A stretch of DNA of 64,000 nucleotides from Solihabitans fulvus (GCF_008386585.1 NZ_VUOB01000005.1:104232-168231), one strand, 5' to 3'; positions 9,523 to 17,394 are shown, counted from the first letter of the stretch. Numbers and translations are program-made. The notes: generated by a model not told the origin, from the letters alone.

Positions 9523-10176
9523 ATGATCGAACCGGACTTCGTGCGCACCACCAGGGCTTCCTACGACACCGTCGCCGTCAACTACGCCGAGCTCCTCGAC
9601 GGCCAGCTCCAGAACAAGCCCTTCGACCGAGCGATGCTCACCGCGTTCGCCGACGTGGTCAAGGCAGCCGACGGGGGACCGGTCGCGGAACTCGGTTGCG
9701 GTCCCGGCCTCATCACGGCACACCTGCACTCGCTCGGACTGGCCATCCGCGGCATCGACCTGTCGCCGAAGATGGTCGCCGTCGCCCGCCAACGACACCC
9801 GGAACTCCAGTTCGACGAGGGCTCGATGCTCGACCTCGACCTGCCCGACGAGTCGCTGCGCGGAGTGCTGGCCTGGTACTCGATCATCCACACGCCGCCG
9901 GAGCAGCTGCCGGTGATGTTCGCGGAGTTCCACCGAGTTCTGGCCCCTGGCGGACACCTGATGATCGCCTTCAAGGTCGGCGACGAGCTGCGGCACCTGG
10001 CGCAGGGCTACGGCCACGAGATCTCGCTGGACGTCTACTGGCTGTCGCCGGACCGGGTCGCGGAGCTGGCGAGCCACACCGGGATGGTCGAGGTCGGCCG
10101 CCTGGTGCGGCGCGCGGACCCGGACGAGAAGGGACCGCAGGGCTTCTTCCTGGCCCGCAAGCCGGGGAAGGCGTAG
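9523..10176 (+). CDS. Class I SAM-dependent methyltransferase
   Basis: The 217-residue protein is a UbiE/type-11-like methyltransferase with motif I VAELGCGPGLITAHL, the acidic residue in IRGIDLSPKMVAVAR, and motif III-like FHRVLAPGGHLMIAF. It probably acts on a small molecule, which cannot be identified. It lies 110 bp downstream of the PrmC-like gene and is the last clear gene before the putative terminus interval. Its composition is more balanced than that of the C-rich DNA to its left. Confidence 0.87.
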   Translation: MIEPDFVRTTRASYDTVAVNYAELLDGQLQNKPFDRAMLTAFADVVKAADGGPVAELGCGPGLITAHLHSLGLAIRGIDLSPKMVAVARQRHPELQFDEGSMLDLDLPDESLRGVLAWYSIIHTPPEQLPVMFAEFHRVLAPGGHLMIAFKVGDELRHLAQGYGHEISLDVYWLSPDRVAELASHTGMVEVGRLVRRADPDEKGPQGFFLARKPGKA

Positions 10177-10209
10177 CGGGAGAGGCCTGCCCGGCCGTCA
10201 TCAGCCTTC

Positions 10210-10237
10210 ACTTAACATAATGTAGATTATCGGCACT
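10210..10237 (-). other. dif: Putative chromosome dimer resolution site dif (XerC/XerD target)
   Basis: Read on the minus strand, the 28 bp divide into AGTGCCGATAA (XerC arm), TCTACA (centre) and TTATGTTAAGT (XerD arm). Compared from memory with E. coli dif (GGTGCGCATAA, TGTATA, TTATGTTAAAT), the XerD arm matches 10 of 11, the XerC arm 8 of 11 and the centre 4 of 6. The AT-rich motif stands out in surrounding GC-rich DNA. dif is the site where XerCD resolve chromosome dimers under FtsK control, at the replication terminus. The + strand composition switch around it supports the call. A dif-like site captured by a mobile element is the alternative. Confidence 0.8.
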
Positions 10238-10468
10238 TTGTCACCAGGCGCCTGACCAGGCCAAGAGGAGCCTCGGGACGACTCGCGACGGTCGCGCTGC
10301 ACCACGAACACCGCAGCAGCCGCACGGCGTCCACCAGGGAACGCCGCGACGCATCGTCGTGCGGATCGACGGTCGACGCCCTTGGCGCCTGAACAGCCGG
10401 GAGCGAGCACCCGGACGGTCCGATGGCGGGCCGCAGGTGCGGGGTCGCCTACCGAGCGGCGTGCCCAC

Positions 10469-10529
10469 CATCCCGCCACACCACCATTAATACGTCACTG
10501 TGACGTATTAATGGTGGTGTGGCGGGATG
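10469..10529. repeat. Perfect 61-bp palindrome (30-bp arms, 1-nt centre)
   Basis: Bases 10469-10498 are the exact reverse complement of 10500-10529, around a single T. The inner part is TTAATACGTCAC, T, GTGACGTATTAA; the outer part is GC-rich (CATCCCGCCACACC and its complement). Perfect arms of this length are rare by chance and prone to loss, so this one is either recent or maintained. It could form a cruciform, be a large operator, or be the two fused ends of a mobile element. It lies 232 bp from the dif-like site. Confidence 0.9.
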
Positions 10530-10751
10530 AGCGCGAGACGACGAACGCGCCGAGCCGATACGCGCTGACCGCCGACGACTCCGGATCGCCCACGATGCCG
10601 ACCACGCCGCGCCTCCTTCGAGGCAATGGCCACCCATGGGTCCGAGTCGAATGCCGCGAGGCTGACAGCGGAAACGACGCTATGACGGGCTCGAATGGGC
10701 CTCCGGCGAGCGCGGCGGGATTTCCATCCCCCGCGAGAGGGCCAACCCCTC

Positions 10752-10799
10752 CCGTCGCCACATATGATGGATAATATGCATTATCCATCATATCGACGG
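10752..10799. repeat. Second, AT-rich composite palindrome
   Basis: ATATGATGGATAAT (10762-10775) pairs perfectly with ATTATCCATCATAT (10780-10793) around ATGC. Outside it, CCGTCG (10752-10757) pairs with CGACGG (10794-10799) after a 4-nt asymmetry on the left. It resembles a regulator operator or a recombination site more than a terminator. Confidence 0.8.
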
Positions 10800-10931
10800 T
10801 AAGCCGGTGCAGACCGACCCATCGGCCGGTGACAGCATACCGGCTCCGCACGCGATCCTCGTCGGGCTATTCGCGTCGCGCCCACGACATTCAGAGGCCA
10901 CTCCCCTGCTCCTTCTCCCCCACGTGTTGAT

Positions 10932-11354
10932 CTACGATTCGGATCGGCGACATCGCGCGCACACCAGCCCCGCTCCCCCGTCGACGCGCCAGCGGGCCGC
11001 CGACAACGCGGACAGCGTCTGCCGCCTGGCTCGCTCCGCCTCCACCATGCCTTCGACCACGACGAGCGGGCCGTCGGCACAGTGCGTACAGTCGACCGAC
11101 CACAGAATTCGCCTCGGCGCACATCGAACGCAGTGCCGTTCCGCGCGAATCGTTCCGGACGTCACCACCCACCACAGCACCTTGAGGTCCGCGGCCAGTT
11201 GCTCCTGTAGTCGCGGATGTCGAGGGAAATGGCCGCAGAATCGGCACGACCTCCACACCCTGGGAGATCGCGCCCGACTCGTGGTCGTATTCGCCGTTGC
11301 GGCGTGCACAATTGCAGTGTGGATGCGGGAATCATCATTGGCCAGCGATATCAC
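10932..11354 (-). CDS. Small cysteine-rich (double zinc-ribbon-like) hypothetical protein
   Basis: The frame contains four CxxC pairs: CRFC, HCVRC, DCTHC and VCARC, which could bind two zinc ions. Third-position GC is very high in the C-terminal part (24 of 25 codons in the stretch ending RWRVDG), as in real actinomycete genes, and EGMVEAERARRQTLSALSAARW looks like a genuine helix. I do not recognise the family. The start is uncertain: the ATG at 11354 has no clear ribosome site and a GTG near the first CxxC is possible. An overlapping + strand frame (10807-11367) is judged a shadow. Confidence 0.4.
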   Translation of the reverse strand: MISLANDDSRIHTAIVHAATANTTTSRARSPRVWRSCRFCGHFPRHPRLQEQLAADLKVLWWVVTSGTIRAERHCVRCAPRRILWSVDCTHCADGPLVVVEGMVEAERARRQTLSALSAARWRVDGGAGLVCARCRRSES

Positions 11355-11621
11355 CCGAACGGCCTAATGCGACGGCAATGCCGACTCACACGATCGGGTC
11401 ATTCTTCGAGGTGCGTGTTGGCGAGACTCGGCGTCGGGATTGAGTGTGCCTTTGGCGTCACCGAGTCGTGGATCGCCATTCATAGAAGCGGCATCCCTGT
11501 TGGACGAGGGTCGGCGCTTCGGGCGGTCGGCGCCTGGCGGTCGCCGGCGGCCGGGCGCGGGGCGAGCGCCGGGACCAGGGTGTTTCCGGTTCTTGTCGGT
11601 GGCGTGCTGTACAAGATCACT

Positions 11622-12599
11622 ATGCACGTGCTGGACGCTCAGGACGCCTTCTTCCTCGCTCGCCGACCTCGCAAGGACTCGCCGCACACGACGGCCGCGT
11701 ATCGGCGCGACCTGGCCGGGGTGAACGTGTTGTTGGCCGAGGTGACGGGGCGGTCGGTCGAGGGGCTGGCTGTCGAGGAGTTGACGACGGGGGTGTTGCG
11801 GTCGGCGTTCGGTCAGTTCGCGGACTCGCACGCGAAGAGCTCGGTGTTGCGGGCGTGGTCGACGTGGAACCAGTTCCTGACGTTCTGCGTGGCCGACGAG
11901 CTGCTGGCGGGCAATCCGATGGCGGCGGTGGCGCGGCCGAAGGCTCCCCCGTTGGTGCCCAAGCCGTTGCGTGGGGAGGACACGCCGGAGCAGTTGTTGT
12001 CGGCTGCGGCGGATGGGGCGCGGCGGGCGCGGGATCCGTGGCCGGAGCGGGATGTGTTGGTGATCGCGTTGGGTTTGGTGGCGGGGTTGCGGTCGGCGGA
12101 GATGCGGTCGCTGACGTTGGGGTCGGTGGTTGGGCGGCCTGGCGAGCGGCGGTTGCACGTGTTGGGTAAGGGCAGTCGGGATCGTTCGGTGCCGATCGAG
12201 CCTGCGATGGAGCGGATCGTCGAGGTGTATCTGGAGTCGTGTCGGCGGCGTTTTCGGGCTGGGCGGTTCGGGCGGGGTTCGGCGTTGTTGCGGGATCGGG
12301 CCGGTGAGCCGATCGGTCGGGGTGCGTTGGAGTACCTGGTGCGGTCGTGTTATCGGTGGGCGGGTCTGCATGACCGGGTGCCGTCGGGGGCGAATCTGCA
12401 TGCGTTGCGGCACACGTTCGCGACGCGGTTGGCGGAGGATGGCGCGTCGGCGTCGGAGATCATGGCGTTGTTGGGGCATGCGAGTTTGGCGACGAGCCAG
12501 AACTACATCGAGGCGACGGCGCGGGAGCGGCGGGCCGCGGTGGCGAGCAATCGAACGTATCGGGCGTTGGGTGAGGTGGCGCGAGTGGCGGCCGAGTAG
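11622..12599 (+). CDS. Tyrosine recombinase, XerC/XerD-like
   Basis: The 325-residue protein has an N-terminal SAM-like DNA-binding domain (about 15-100; FFLARRPRKDSPHTTAAYRRD) and a catalytic domain (about 130-310). The catalytic residues are visible: the first arginine in AGLRSAEMRSL, HALRHTFATRL for the HxxR box, LGHASLATSQNYIEA with the second histidine and the nucleophilic tyrosine. It cuts and rejoins DNA at inverted-repeat sites through a 3'-phosphotyrosine. Its position 1.4 kb from a dif-like site is notable: XerC/XerD are normally encoded elsewhere, so this may be a third Xer-type enzyme or a mobile-element integrase. No excisionase or other element genes are beside it. Confidence 0.88.
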   Translation: MHVLDAQDAFFLARRPRKDSPHTTAAYRRDLAGVNVLLAEVTGRSVEGLAVEELTTGVLRSAFGQFADSHAKSSVLRAWSTWNQFLTFCVADELLAGNPMAAVARPKAPPLVPKPLRGEDTPEQLLSAAADGARRARDPWPERDVLVIALGLVAGLRSAEMRSLTLGSVVGRPGERRLHVLGKGSRDRSVPIEPAMERIVEVYLESCRRRFRAGRFGRGSALLRDRAGEPIGRGALEYLVRSCYRWAGLHDRVPSGANLHALRHTFATRLAEDGASASEIMALLGHASLATSQNYIEATARERRAAVASNRTYRALGEVARVAAE

Positions 12600-12729
12600 T
12601 GGTTGGTGGTGGCTACCGGGCGGTGCTGAGGGCGTGACGGTTGGCGTGGCGTGGCAGGTAGCCGCGTTGGGGTGTGGGTGGGCGTGGTGTGCCCTGTCTG
12701 CTCCCCTGTGGTGGTTCTAGGGTGGTGGC

Positions 12730-13194
12730 ATGTCTGCAAAGATCGCGTCAGCGAAGGTCATTGATCGCGCCGAGTTGCTGGAGTTTCTGCGTGCGAGGCA
12801 TCGGGCGTTGTTGGTGACGACCCGCGCGGATGGGCGGCCGCAGGTGTCGCCGGTGTCGTGTGGTGTCGACGCGGAGGGTCGGGTGGTGGTGTCGACGTAT
12901 CCGCAGCGGGTGAAGGCGCGTAATGCGCGGCGGGACGAGCGGGTGTCGTTGTGTGTGTTGTCCGACGACTGGGATGGCCCGTATGTGCAGGTGGATGGGC
13001 GTGCTGAGGTGTTGGACCTGCCGGAGGCGTTGGAGCCGTTGGTGGAGTACTACCGGTCGATTTCCGGGGAGCACCCGGATTGGGCGGAGTACCGGGCTGC
13101 GATGGTGCGGCAGGGGAAGTCGTTGATCCGGGTGGTGGTGGATCGGTGGGGTCCGGTGGCGTCGGGTGGTTTTCCGCCGGAGCTCGCTGGTTGA
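12730..13194 (+). CDS. PPOX-class (F420/FMN-dependent) oxidoreductase
   Basis: The 154-residue protein has the split beta-barrel pattern of the pyridoxamine-5'-phosphate-oxidase-like family: FLRARHRALLVTTRADGRPQVSPVSCGVDAEG, then VSTYPQRVKARNARRDERVSLCVL and YVQVDGRAEVLDL. Actinobacterial members of this subgroup use F420 or FMN to reduce varied substrates; the real substrate is unknown. It ends 10 bp before the convergent VOC gene. Confidence 0.87.
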   Translation: MSAKIASAKVIDRAELLEFLRARHRALLVTTRADGRPQVSPVSCGVDAEGRVVVSTYPQRVKARNARRDERVSLCVLSDDWDGPYVQVDGRAEVLDLPEALEPLVEYYRSISGEHPDWAEYRAAMVRQGKSLIRVVVDRWGPVASGGFPPELAG

Positions 13195-13203
13195 GGGGTT
13201 GGG

Positions 13204-13902
13204 TCAGGTGGTCCAGGTGCCGCCCCAGCCGGTGGGGTTCTGGAGGAGGGTGCAGATGTTGCCGGTTGGGTCGGCGATGGTGGTGATGCGGCCGGTGGGG
13301 ACGTCCTGGGGTGGGAGGAGGACGGTGCCGCCGAGTTGGTGGTTGATGGCGGCTGCTTCGTTGGTGTCGGTGACGGCGAAGTAGCACATCCAGCCGGTGC
13401 CGACGCGGGCGGCGAGGTCGTGGTCGAGGAGGAGGCGGCCGGCGATGGGTTTGGTGGTGTCGTTTCCGCCGGTGGTTTCGTAGAGGGTGAAGGGTGTTGC
13501 CGGGGTGGGTTGGCGGGTGTGCCAGCCGAGTTCGGTGGTCCAGTAGTGGTCGGTGTCGGTGTTGGTGAGGAGTTCGGTCCAGCAGGGTTCGCCGTGGCGT
13601 GGTTCGGGTGCCCAAGGGCCGTGTTGGACGCGTCCGCTGTCGGTGGTGGCGGTGGTGCCGGTGGGGTCGGTGAGGGCGCGGGGTGTGGCGCCGCCGAAGA
13701 TGAGGTGCCAGCCGGGTTGTTCGCCGGTGTTGGTGGGGTGGATGCGGGCGGCGAGCCTGTCCCCCACCCAGCAGTCCACGGCTCCGTCGCCGGTGGGGAG
13801 CGCGATCCAGCCGAGGAGTTGCTGGTAGTGCTCGGCGGTGGCGATGGGGTTGGTGGTGCGCAGGTCGATGCAGCGCAGGCCGCGGACGGGGCTGTGGGGC
13901 AC
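13204..13902 (-). CDS. Two-domain VOC-superfamily protein
   Basis: From a GTG at 13902 the 232-residue protein has two glyoxalase-like halves: LRCIDLRTTNPIATAEHYQQLLGW at the start, WTELLTNTDTDHYWTTELGWH opening the second half, and ITTIADPTGNICTLLQNP closing it. This layout is typical of CFP32/hydroxylase-like VOC proteins in actinomycetes. The function is unknown. The start is uncertain, since no strong ribosome site is visible, but the frame upstream of it is an antisense shadow of the next gene. Confidence 0.78.
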   Translation of the reverse strand: MPHSPVRGLRCIDLRTTNPIATAEHYQQLLGWIALPTGDGAVDCWVGDRLAARIHPTNTGEQPGWHLIFGGATPRALTDPTGTTATTDSGRVQHGPWAPEPRHGEPCWTELLTNTDTDHYWTTELGWHTRQPTPATPFTLYETTGGNDTTKPIAGRLLLDHDLAARVGTGWMCYFAVTDTNEAAAINHQLGGTVLLPPQDVPTGRITTIADPTGNICTLLQNPTGWGGTWTT

Positions 13903-13949
13903 GTGGTGGTTCCGATCGGGTTGGGCCGGGTGTGGTTTCCGGCCTGTGA

Positions 13950-16052
13950 TCAGGAGCGGGCCCCATCCTCGGTGTTGGCGAGGTGGCTGGACAATGCGCC
14001 GTTTGGCGGCATCAGTACGTCCGTTAGGTGGCGTGGGCGGCCGAAGTGGAAGCCTTGGGCGACGCGGACGCCGAGGTTGGTGAGGGCTTCGACCTGTGCG
14101 GGGCGTTCGACCCATTCGGCGACGACGGAGAGGCCGAGTCCTCTGGTGATGGCGACGATGCCGGAGACGAGGACGGCGTCTGCTCCTGGGGTGTCGATGG
14201 CGTGGACGAATTCGCCGTCGATTTTGATGCCGGTGATGGGGAGGTGTTTGAGGTGGATGAAGGAGCCGAAGCCTGAGCCGAAGTCGTCGAGGGTGATGCG
14301 GCAGCCGATGGCGCGGAGGCGGGTGGAGAGTGCGCGGGCGGCGTCGAGGTTGGTGACGGCGGCGGTTTCGGTGATTTCGAGGCCGAGGCGGCCTGGTGCG
14401 ACGCCGGCTGCGGCGAGTTTGTCGAGGACGAAGTCGGCGAAGTCTTCGTCTTCGAGGGTGCGGCCGGAGACGTTGACGTTGAAGCGGAGGTGGGGGCTGG
14501 GGTCGGTGACGAGGGCGTCGATGGCTTTGCTGAGGACCCAGCGGTCGATGTCGAGGATGAGGCCGGAGCGTTCGGCTTCTGGGAGGAATTCGGCTGGGCC
14601 GAGTGCGGGTGCTTGGCCGTCGTTGAGGCGGAGGAGCAGTTCGTAGCCGAGGGTGCGGTTGCTGGCGAGTTGGACCATGGGCATGGCGTGGAGTTCGAAG
14701 CCGCCTTTGTCGAGTGCGGTGCGGAGGCGGTCGAGCATGGAGACGCGTTTGGCGGTGTCGGCGTAGTGGCCGGGGTCGTAGACGGTGACGCGGTCTCGTC
14801 CTGCGGCTTTGGAGGCGTAGAGGGCGAGGTCGGCGTTGGCGAGGACGAGTTCCCAGCTGTCGCCTTGGGTGTATTCGGCGACGCCGGTGCTGACGGTGAT
14901 GCGGGTGTTGATGCCGCAGGTGATGAGTGGGAGTGCGGCGACGGCGTTGCGGAGTCGGGCGGCGACTTCGGTGGCTTGGTGGGTGGTGTGGTTGGGGAGG
15001 ATGACGGCGAATTCGTCGCCGCCGAGGCGGCCGAGTACCTGGTGTTGGGTGAGGCGGGTGTGCAGGGTGCTGGCGAGGGTGCGCATGACGCGGTCGCCGA
15101 CGGCGTGGCCGCGGAGGTCGTTGACGTCTTTGAAGTTGTCGAGGTCGAGCAGGAGGAGGGCGCCGGGGTTGCCGGTGGCGAGTTGGCGTTCGAGTTCGCG
15201 GGTGAGTGCTCGGCGGTTGGGGAGGCCGGTGAGGGGGTCTTCTTCGGCCATGCGGAGCAGTTCGTCGTGGACTCGGCGGGCTTGGGTGATGTCGTGTGCG
15301 GTGCCGAGGACCTGGGTGGGGTTGCCGTCGGTGTCGGTGATGATTTCGCCGAAGCATTCGAAGACGCGTTCGGTGTTGTCGGCGACGCGGATGCGGTGGG
15401 TGTAGGTGAAGGGGGTGCCGTTGTGCATGGCGTGTTCGAGGGTGGCCTGGAGTGCGGGGAGGTCGTCTGGGTGGACGAGTTGGCAGTAGCGGGCGAAGTC
15501 GAGTTCGGTGCCGGGTGGGTAGCCGAACATGTCGAGGAGGGCGTCTGACCAGACGACGCGGTCGTCGGTGACGAACCATTCCCAGTTGCCCATGCGGCCG
15601 AGGACCTGGGCGCGGCGCAGGGCGTGGGCTTCGTGGGTGGCTTCGAGTTCGCGGTCGCGCCAGTCGGTGACGTCGATGGCTCGGTAGAGCAGTTCGGTGT
15701 CGCCGGGGAGGGTGTCGCAGGTGATGTCGAGCCAGCGGTGGCCTGGGGCTTCGCGGGTGGGGACGAGGAGGGCGAGGCCGGGGCGGGGTGTTTCGGGGAT
15801 GCCGGGCAGGAGTGCGGGCAGGGAGCGGCCGGTGGTTTGGTCGGCGGGGATGTCGAGCATGGCGGCGAGTGCGGGGTTTGCCCAGCGCAGCGTGCCTTGG
15901 AGGTCGGTGACGCCGAGGCCGATGTCGGCGTGTGTGAGCACGTTGCGGTAGAGGGCGCCGTCTGCGCCGTTCACGATCACCCGTTCCTCCTTGCCGTCCG
16001 CGCCGTCATCGTGGTCGTCGGGCGGGTTGTGGGCAAGCCGGTGCACGGTCAA
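13950..16052 (-). CDS. PAS-GGDEF-EAL cyclic-di-GMP turnover protein
   Basis: The 700-residue protein carries two PAS domains (about 30-125 and 140-260; the second ends TDGNPTQVLGTAHDITQARR), a GGDEF diguanylate cyclase domain (about 270-430; active-site loop LGRLGGDEFAV, with DPLTGLPNRRAL before it) and an EAL phosphodiesterase domain (about 440-690). In the EAL domain the ExLxR motif is YELLLRL, DDFGSGFGSF is intact, and the end QGFHFGRP matches the usual QGYLFG. Both halves look catalytically competent. No membrane segment is seen, so it is probably a cytoplasmic sensor of c-di-GMP, which controls development and antibiotic production in actinomycetes. Confidence 0.92.
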   Translation of the reverse strand: MTVHRLAHNPPDDHDDGADGKEERVIVNGADGALYRNVLTHADIGLGVTDLQGTLRWANPALAAMLDIPADQTTGRSLPALLPGIPETPRPGLALLVPTREAPGHRWLDITCDTLPGDTELLYRAIDVTDWRDRELEATHEAHALRRAQVLGRMGNWEWFVTDDRVVWSDALLDMFGYPPGTELDFARYCQLVHPDDLPALQATLEHAMHNGTPFTYTHRIRVADNTERVFECFGEIITDTDGNPTQVLGTAHDITQARRVHDELLRMAEEDPLTGLPNRRALTRELERQLATGNPGALLLLDLDNFKDVNDLRGHAVGDRVMRTLASTLHTRLTQHQVLGRLGGDEFAVILPNHTTHQATEVAARLRNAVAALPLITCGINTRITVSTGVAEYTQGDSWELVLANADLALYASKAAGRDRVTVYDPGHYADTAKRVSMLDRLRTALDKGGFELHAMPMVQLASNRTLGYELLLRLNDGQAPALGPAEFLPEAERSGLILDIDRWVLSKAIDALVTDPSPHLRFNVNVSGRTLEDEDFADFVLDKLAAAGVAPGRLGLEITETAAVTNLDAARALSTRLRAIGCRITLDDFGSGFGSFIHLKHLPITGIKIDGEFVHAIDTPGADAVLVSGIVAITRGLGLSVVAEWVERPAQVEALTNLGVRVAQGFHFGRPRHLTDVLMPPNGALSSHLANTEDGARS

Positions 16053-16061
16053 GTAGGCCGG

Positions 16062-16457
16062 TTAGCGGAGTCGTTCCAATCCTATGGCGGTGTGCGCGAT
16101 CTCTGCGGCGAGTTTGTGGAGTTCGTCGGGGCCGGCGCCGTCCTGTGCTGCGGTCATGATGTCTTCGGCTGCGCAGCGGAGTTGGAAGAGGCGGTCCTGG
16201 AGGTCGGCGAGTTCGGTGCCGGAGAGGACGACGGCGTCTTCGGGTAGTCCGCCGCGTTGGACGGCGGCGCGTTGTTCGTAGGCGCGTTGGCGGCAGGGTT
16301 GGGCGCAGTAGCGGCGTGGGCGGCCGACGCGGCCGTTGGTGGGTAGTCGTCGTCCGCACCAGGCGCAGTGTCGTGGTTCGGCGCGGCTGCGGAGGGGGTC
16401 GGCTGGTTGGGTGGCCAGTTCCGTACTCGCGTGATCACCGGGCACGGGGTGCATCAT
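16062..16457 (-). CDS. Small zinc-finger-like protein
   Basis: From the ATG at 16457 the 131-residue protein has a basic zinc-ribbon-like centre: HCAWCGRRLPTNGRVGRPRRYC with a further cysteine in AQPCRQRAYEQR, giving a CxxC...CxxxC pattern, then a helical C-terminal half (LADLQDRLFQLRCAAEDIMTA). Such proteins are frequent in Pseudonocardiales and lack a known function; nucleic-acid binding is the natural guess. It ends 10 bp upstream of the PAS-GGDEF-EAL start, so the two are probably co-transcribed. Upstream Pro-rich codons to 16604 look non-coding. Confidence 0.68.
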   Translation of the reverse strand: MMHPVPGDHASTELATQPADPLRSRAEPRHCAWCGRRLPTNGRVGRPRRYCAQPCRQRAYEQRAAVQRGGLPEDAVVLSGTELADLQDRLFQLRCAAEDIMTAAQDGAGPDELHKLAAEIAHTAIGLERLR

Positions 16458-16596
16458 GCCGGGCGGGGTGGGGTGGGTTGGTGGTGCCCCGCCGTGGGTG
16501 GGTGTGAGTTTGGCCGGGTCGGGTGGGGTGGGGTGTGTCCTGTGTGGCCACCGGGTGGTCACGTGGCGGCTACCGGGTGAGGGCAGACTGCTGCGG

Positions 16597-17394
16597 GTGA
16601 GCATCGATTCGCACCCGTATCTGGCTGGTCCGCATCCTCGTGCGTTCGCGCATCGGGGGTGGCATTTGGGTGAGTTGTCCGGGATGGAGAACTCGTTGTC
16701 GGCGTTGCGTCGGGCGGTGGCGGAGGGGTTTCGGTACTTGGAGACCGATGTGCATGCGACGTCGGATGGTGTGGTGGTGGTGCATCACGACGCGGTGTTG
16801 GATCGCACGACCGATGGGGTTGGTGCGGTGGCGGGGTTGCCGTGGTCGGTGGTGGGCGCGGCGAAGGTGGGTGGTCGGGAGCCGGTGTGTCGGTTGGAGG
16901 ATGCGCTGGAGGAGTTGCCTGGGGCGTTTTTCAACATCGATGTGAAGTCGGATGCGGCGGTGGGGCCGGTGCTGGGGGTGTTGCGGCGGTCGGGGGCGTT
17001 GGATCGGGTGTGTTTGGCGTCGTTCTCGGATGCGCGGTTGGCGCGGTTGCGGCGGTTGGGTGGGCCGGGGTTGTTGACGTCGATGGGTCCGTTGTCGGTG
17101 GGGGCGTTGTGGGCGTCGGGTCGGGTGGCGGGGTTGCCGGTGGGTGGTGTGGTGCGGGGTGCGATGGCGCAGGTGCCGGTGCGGCAGGGGCCGTTGACGG
17201 TGGTGGATGGGCGGTTTGTGGCTGCGGCGCGGCGGCGGGGTGTTGAGGTGCACGTGTGGACGGTGGATGAGGAGGTGGAGATGCGGCGGTTGTTGGATCT
17301 TGGGGTTGACGGGTTGGTGACGGATCGGCCGGACGTGTTGCGTGAGGTGTTGCGGTCCCGTGGGTGTTGGCCTGCCGACGCCGGCGGGGCGTAG
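16597..17394 (+). CDS. Glycerophosphodiester phosphodiesterase
   Basis: The 265-residue protein is a cytoplasmic GDPD: FAHRGWHLGELSGMENSLSAL holds the catalytic HRG and Glu, and YLETDVHATSDGVVVVHHDAVLDRTT holds the metal-binding ETDV and catalytic His. The end HVWTVDEEVEMRRLLDLGVDGLVTDRPDVL is also diagnostic. It hydrolyses glycerophosphodiesters to glycerol-3-phosphate and an alcohol. There is no signal peptide. The GTG at 16597 is the last start before the conserved core; the ribosome site is weak, so the start could shift slightly. Confidence 0.9.
   Translation: MSIDSHPYLAGPHPRAFAHRGWHLGELSGMENSLSALRRAVAEGFRYLETDVHATSDGVVVVHHDAVLDRTTDGVGAVAGLPWSVVGAAKVGGREPVCRLEDALEELPGAFFNIDVKSDAAVGPVLGVLRRSGALDRVCLASFSDARLARLRRLGGPGLLTSMGPLSVGALWASGRVAGLPVGGVVRGAMAQVPVRQGPLTVVDGRFVAAARRRGVEVHVWTVDEEVEMRRLLDLGVDGLVTDRPDVLREVLRSRGCWPADAGGA

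Larger units (their letters stand above)
10177..11621. other. Gene-poor putative replication terminus interval
   Basis: This 1.45-kb interval lies between the methyltransferase and tyrosine recombinase genes. It holds, in order, a dif-like site (10210-10237), a perfect 61-bp palindrome (10469-10529), an imperfect palindrome (10752-10799) and a possible small cysteine-rich gene on the minus strand (10932-11354). Other reading frames overlap these elements and look like noise. The + strand changes from C-rich to G-rich across it. Confidence 0.6.

Noticed and set aside
10469..10799. Insertion sequence bounded by the palindromes
   Set aside because: The space between them contains no transposase-like frame, and the two palindromes are unrelated in sequence.
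10807..11367. A + strand ORF of 186 codons
   Set aside because: It overlaps the minus-strand frame with four CxxC pairs, has unbiased composition and no ribosome site, and shows no domain.
10177..11621. Replication origin as the cause of the composition switch
   Set aside because: I saw no cluster of DnaA boxes and no dnaA, dnaN or other origin genes, while a good dif match lies in the interval. The sign of the switch would fit an origin in E. coli terms, so this stays open to a whole-genome skew plot.
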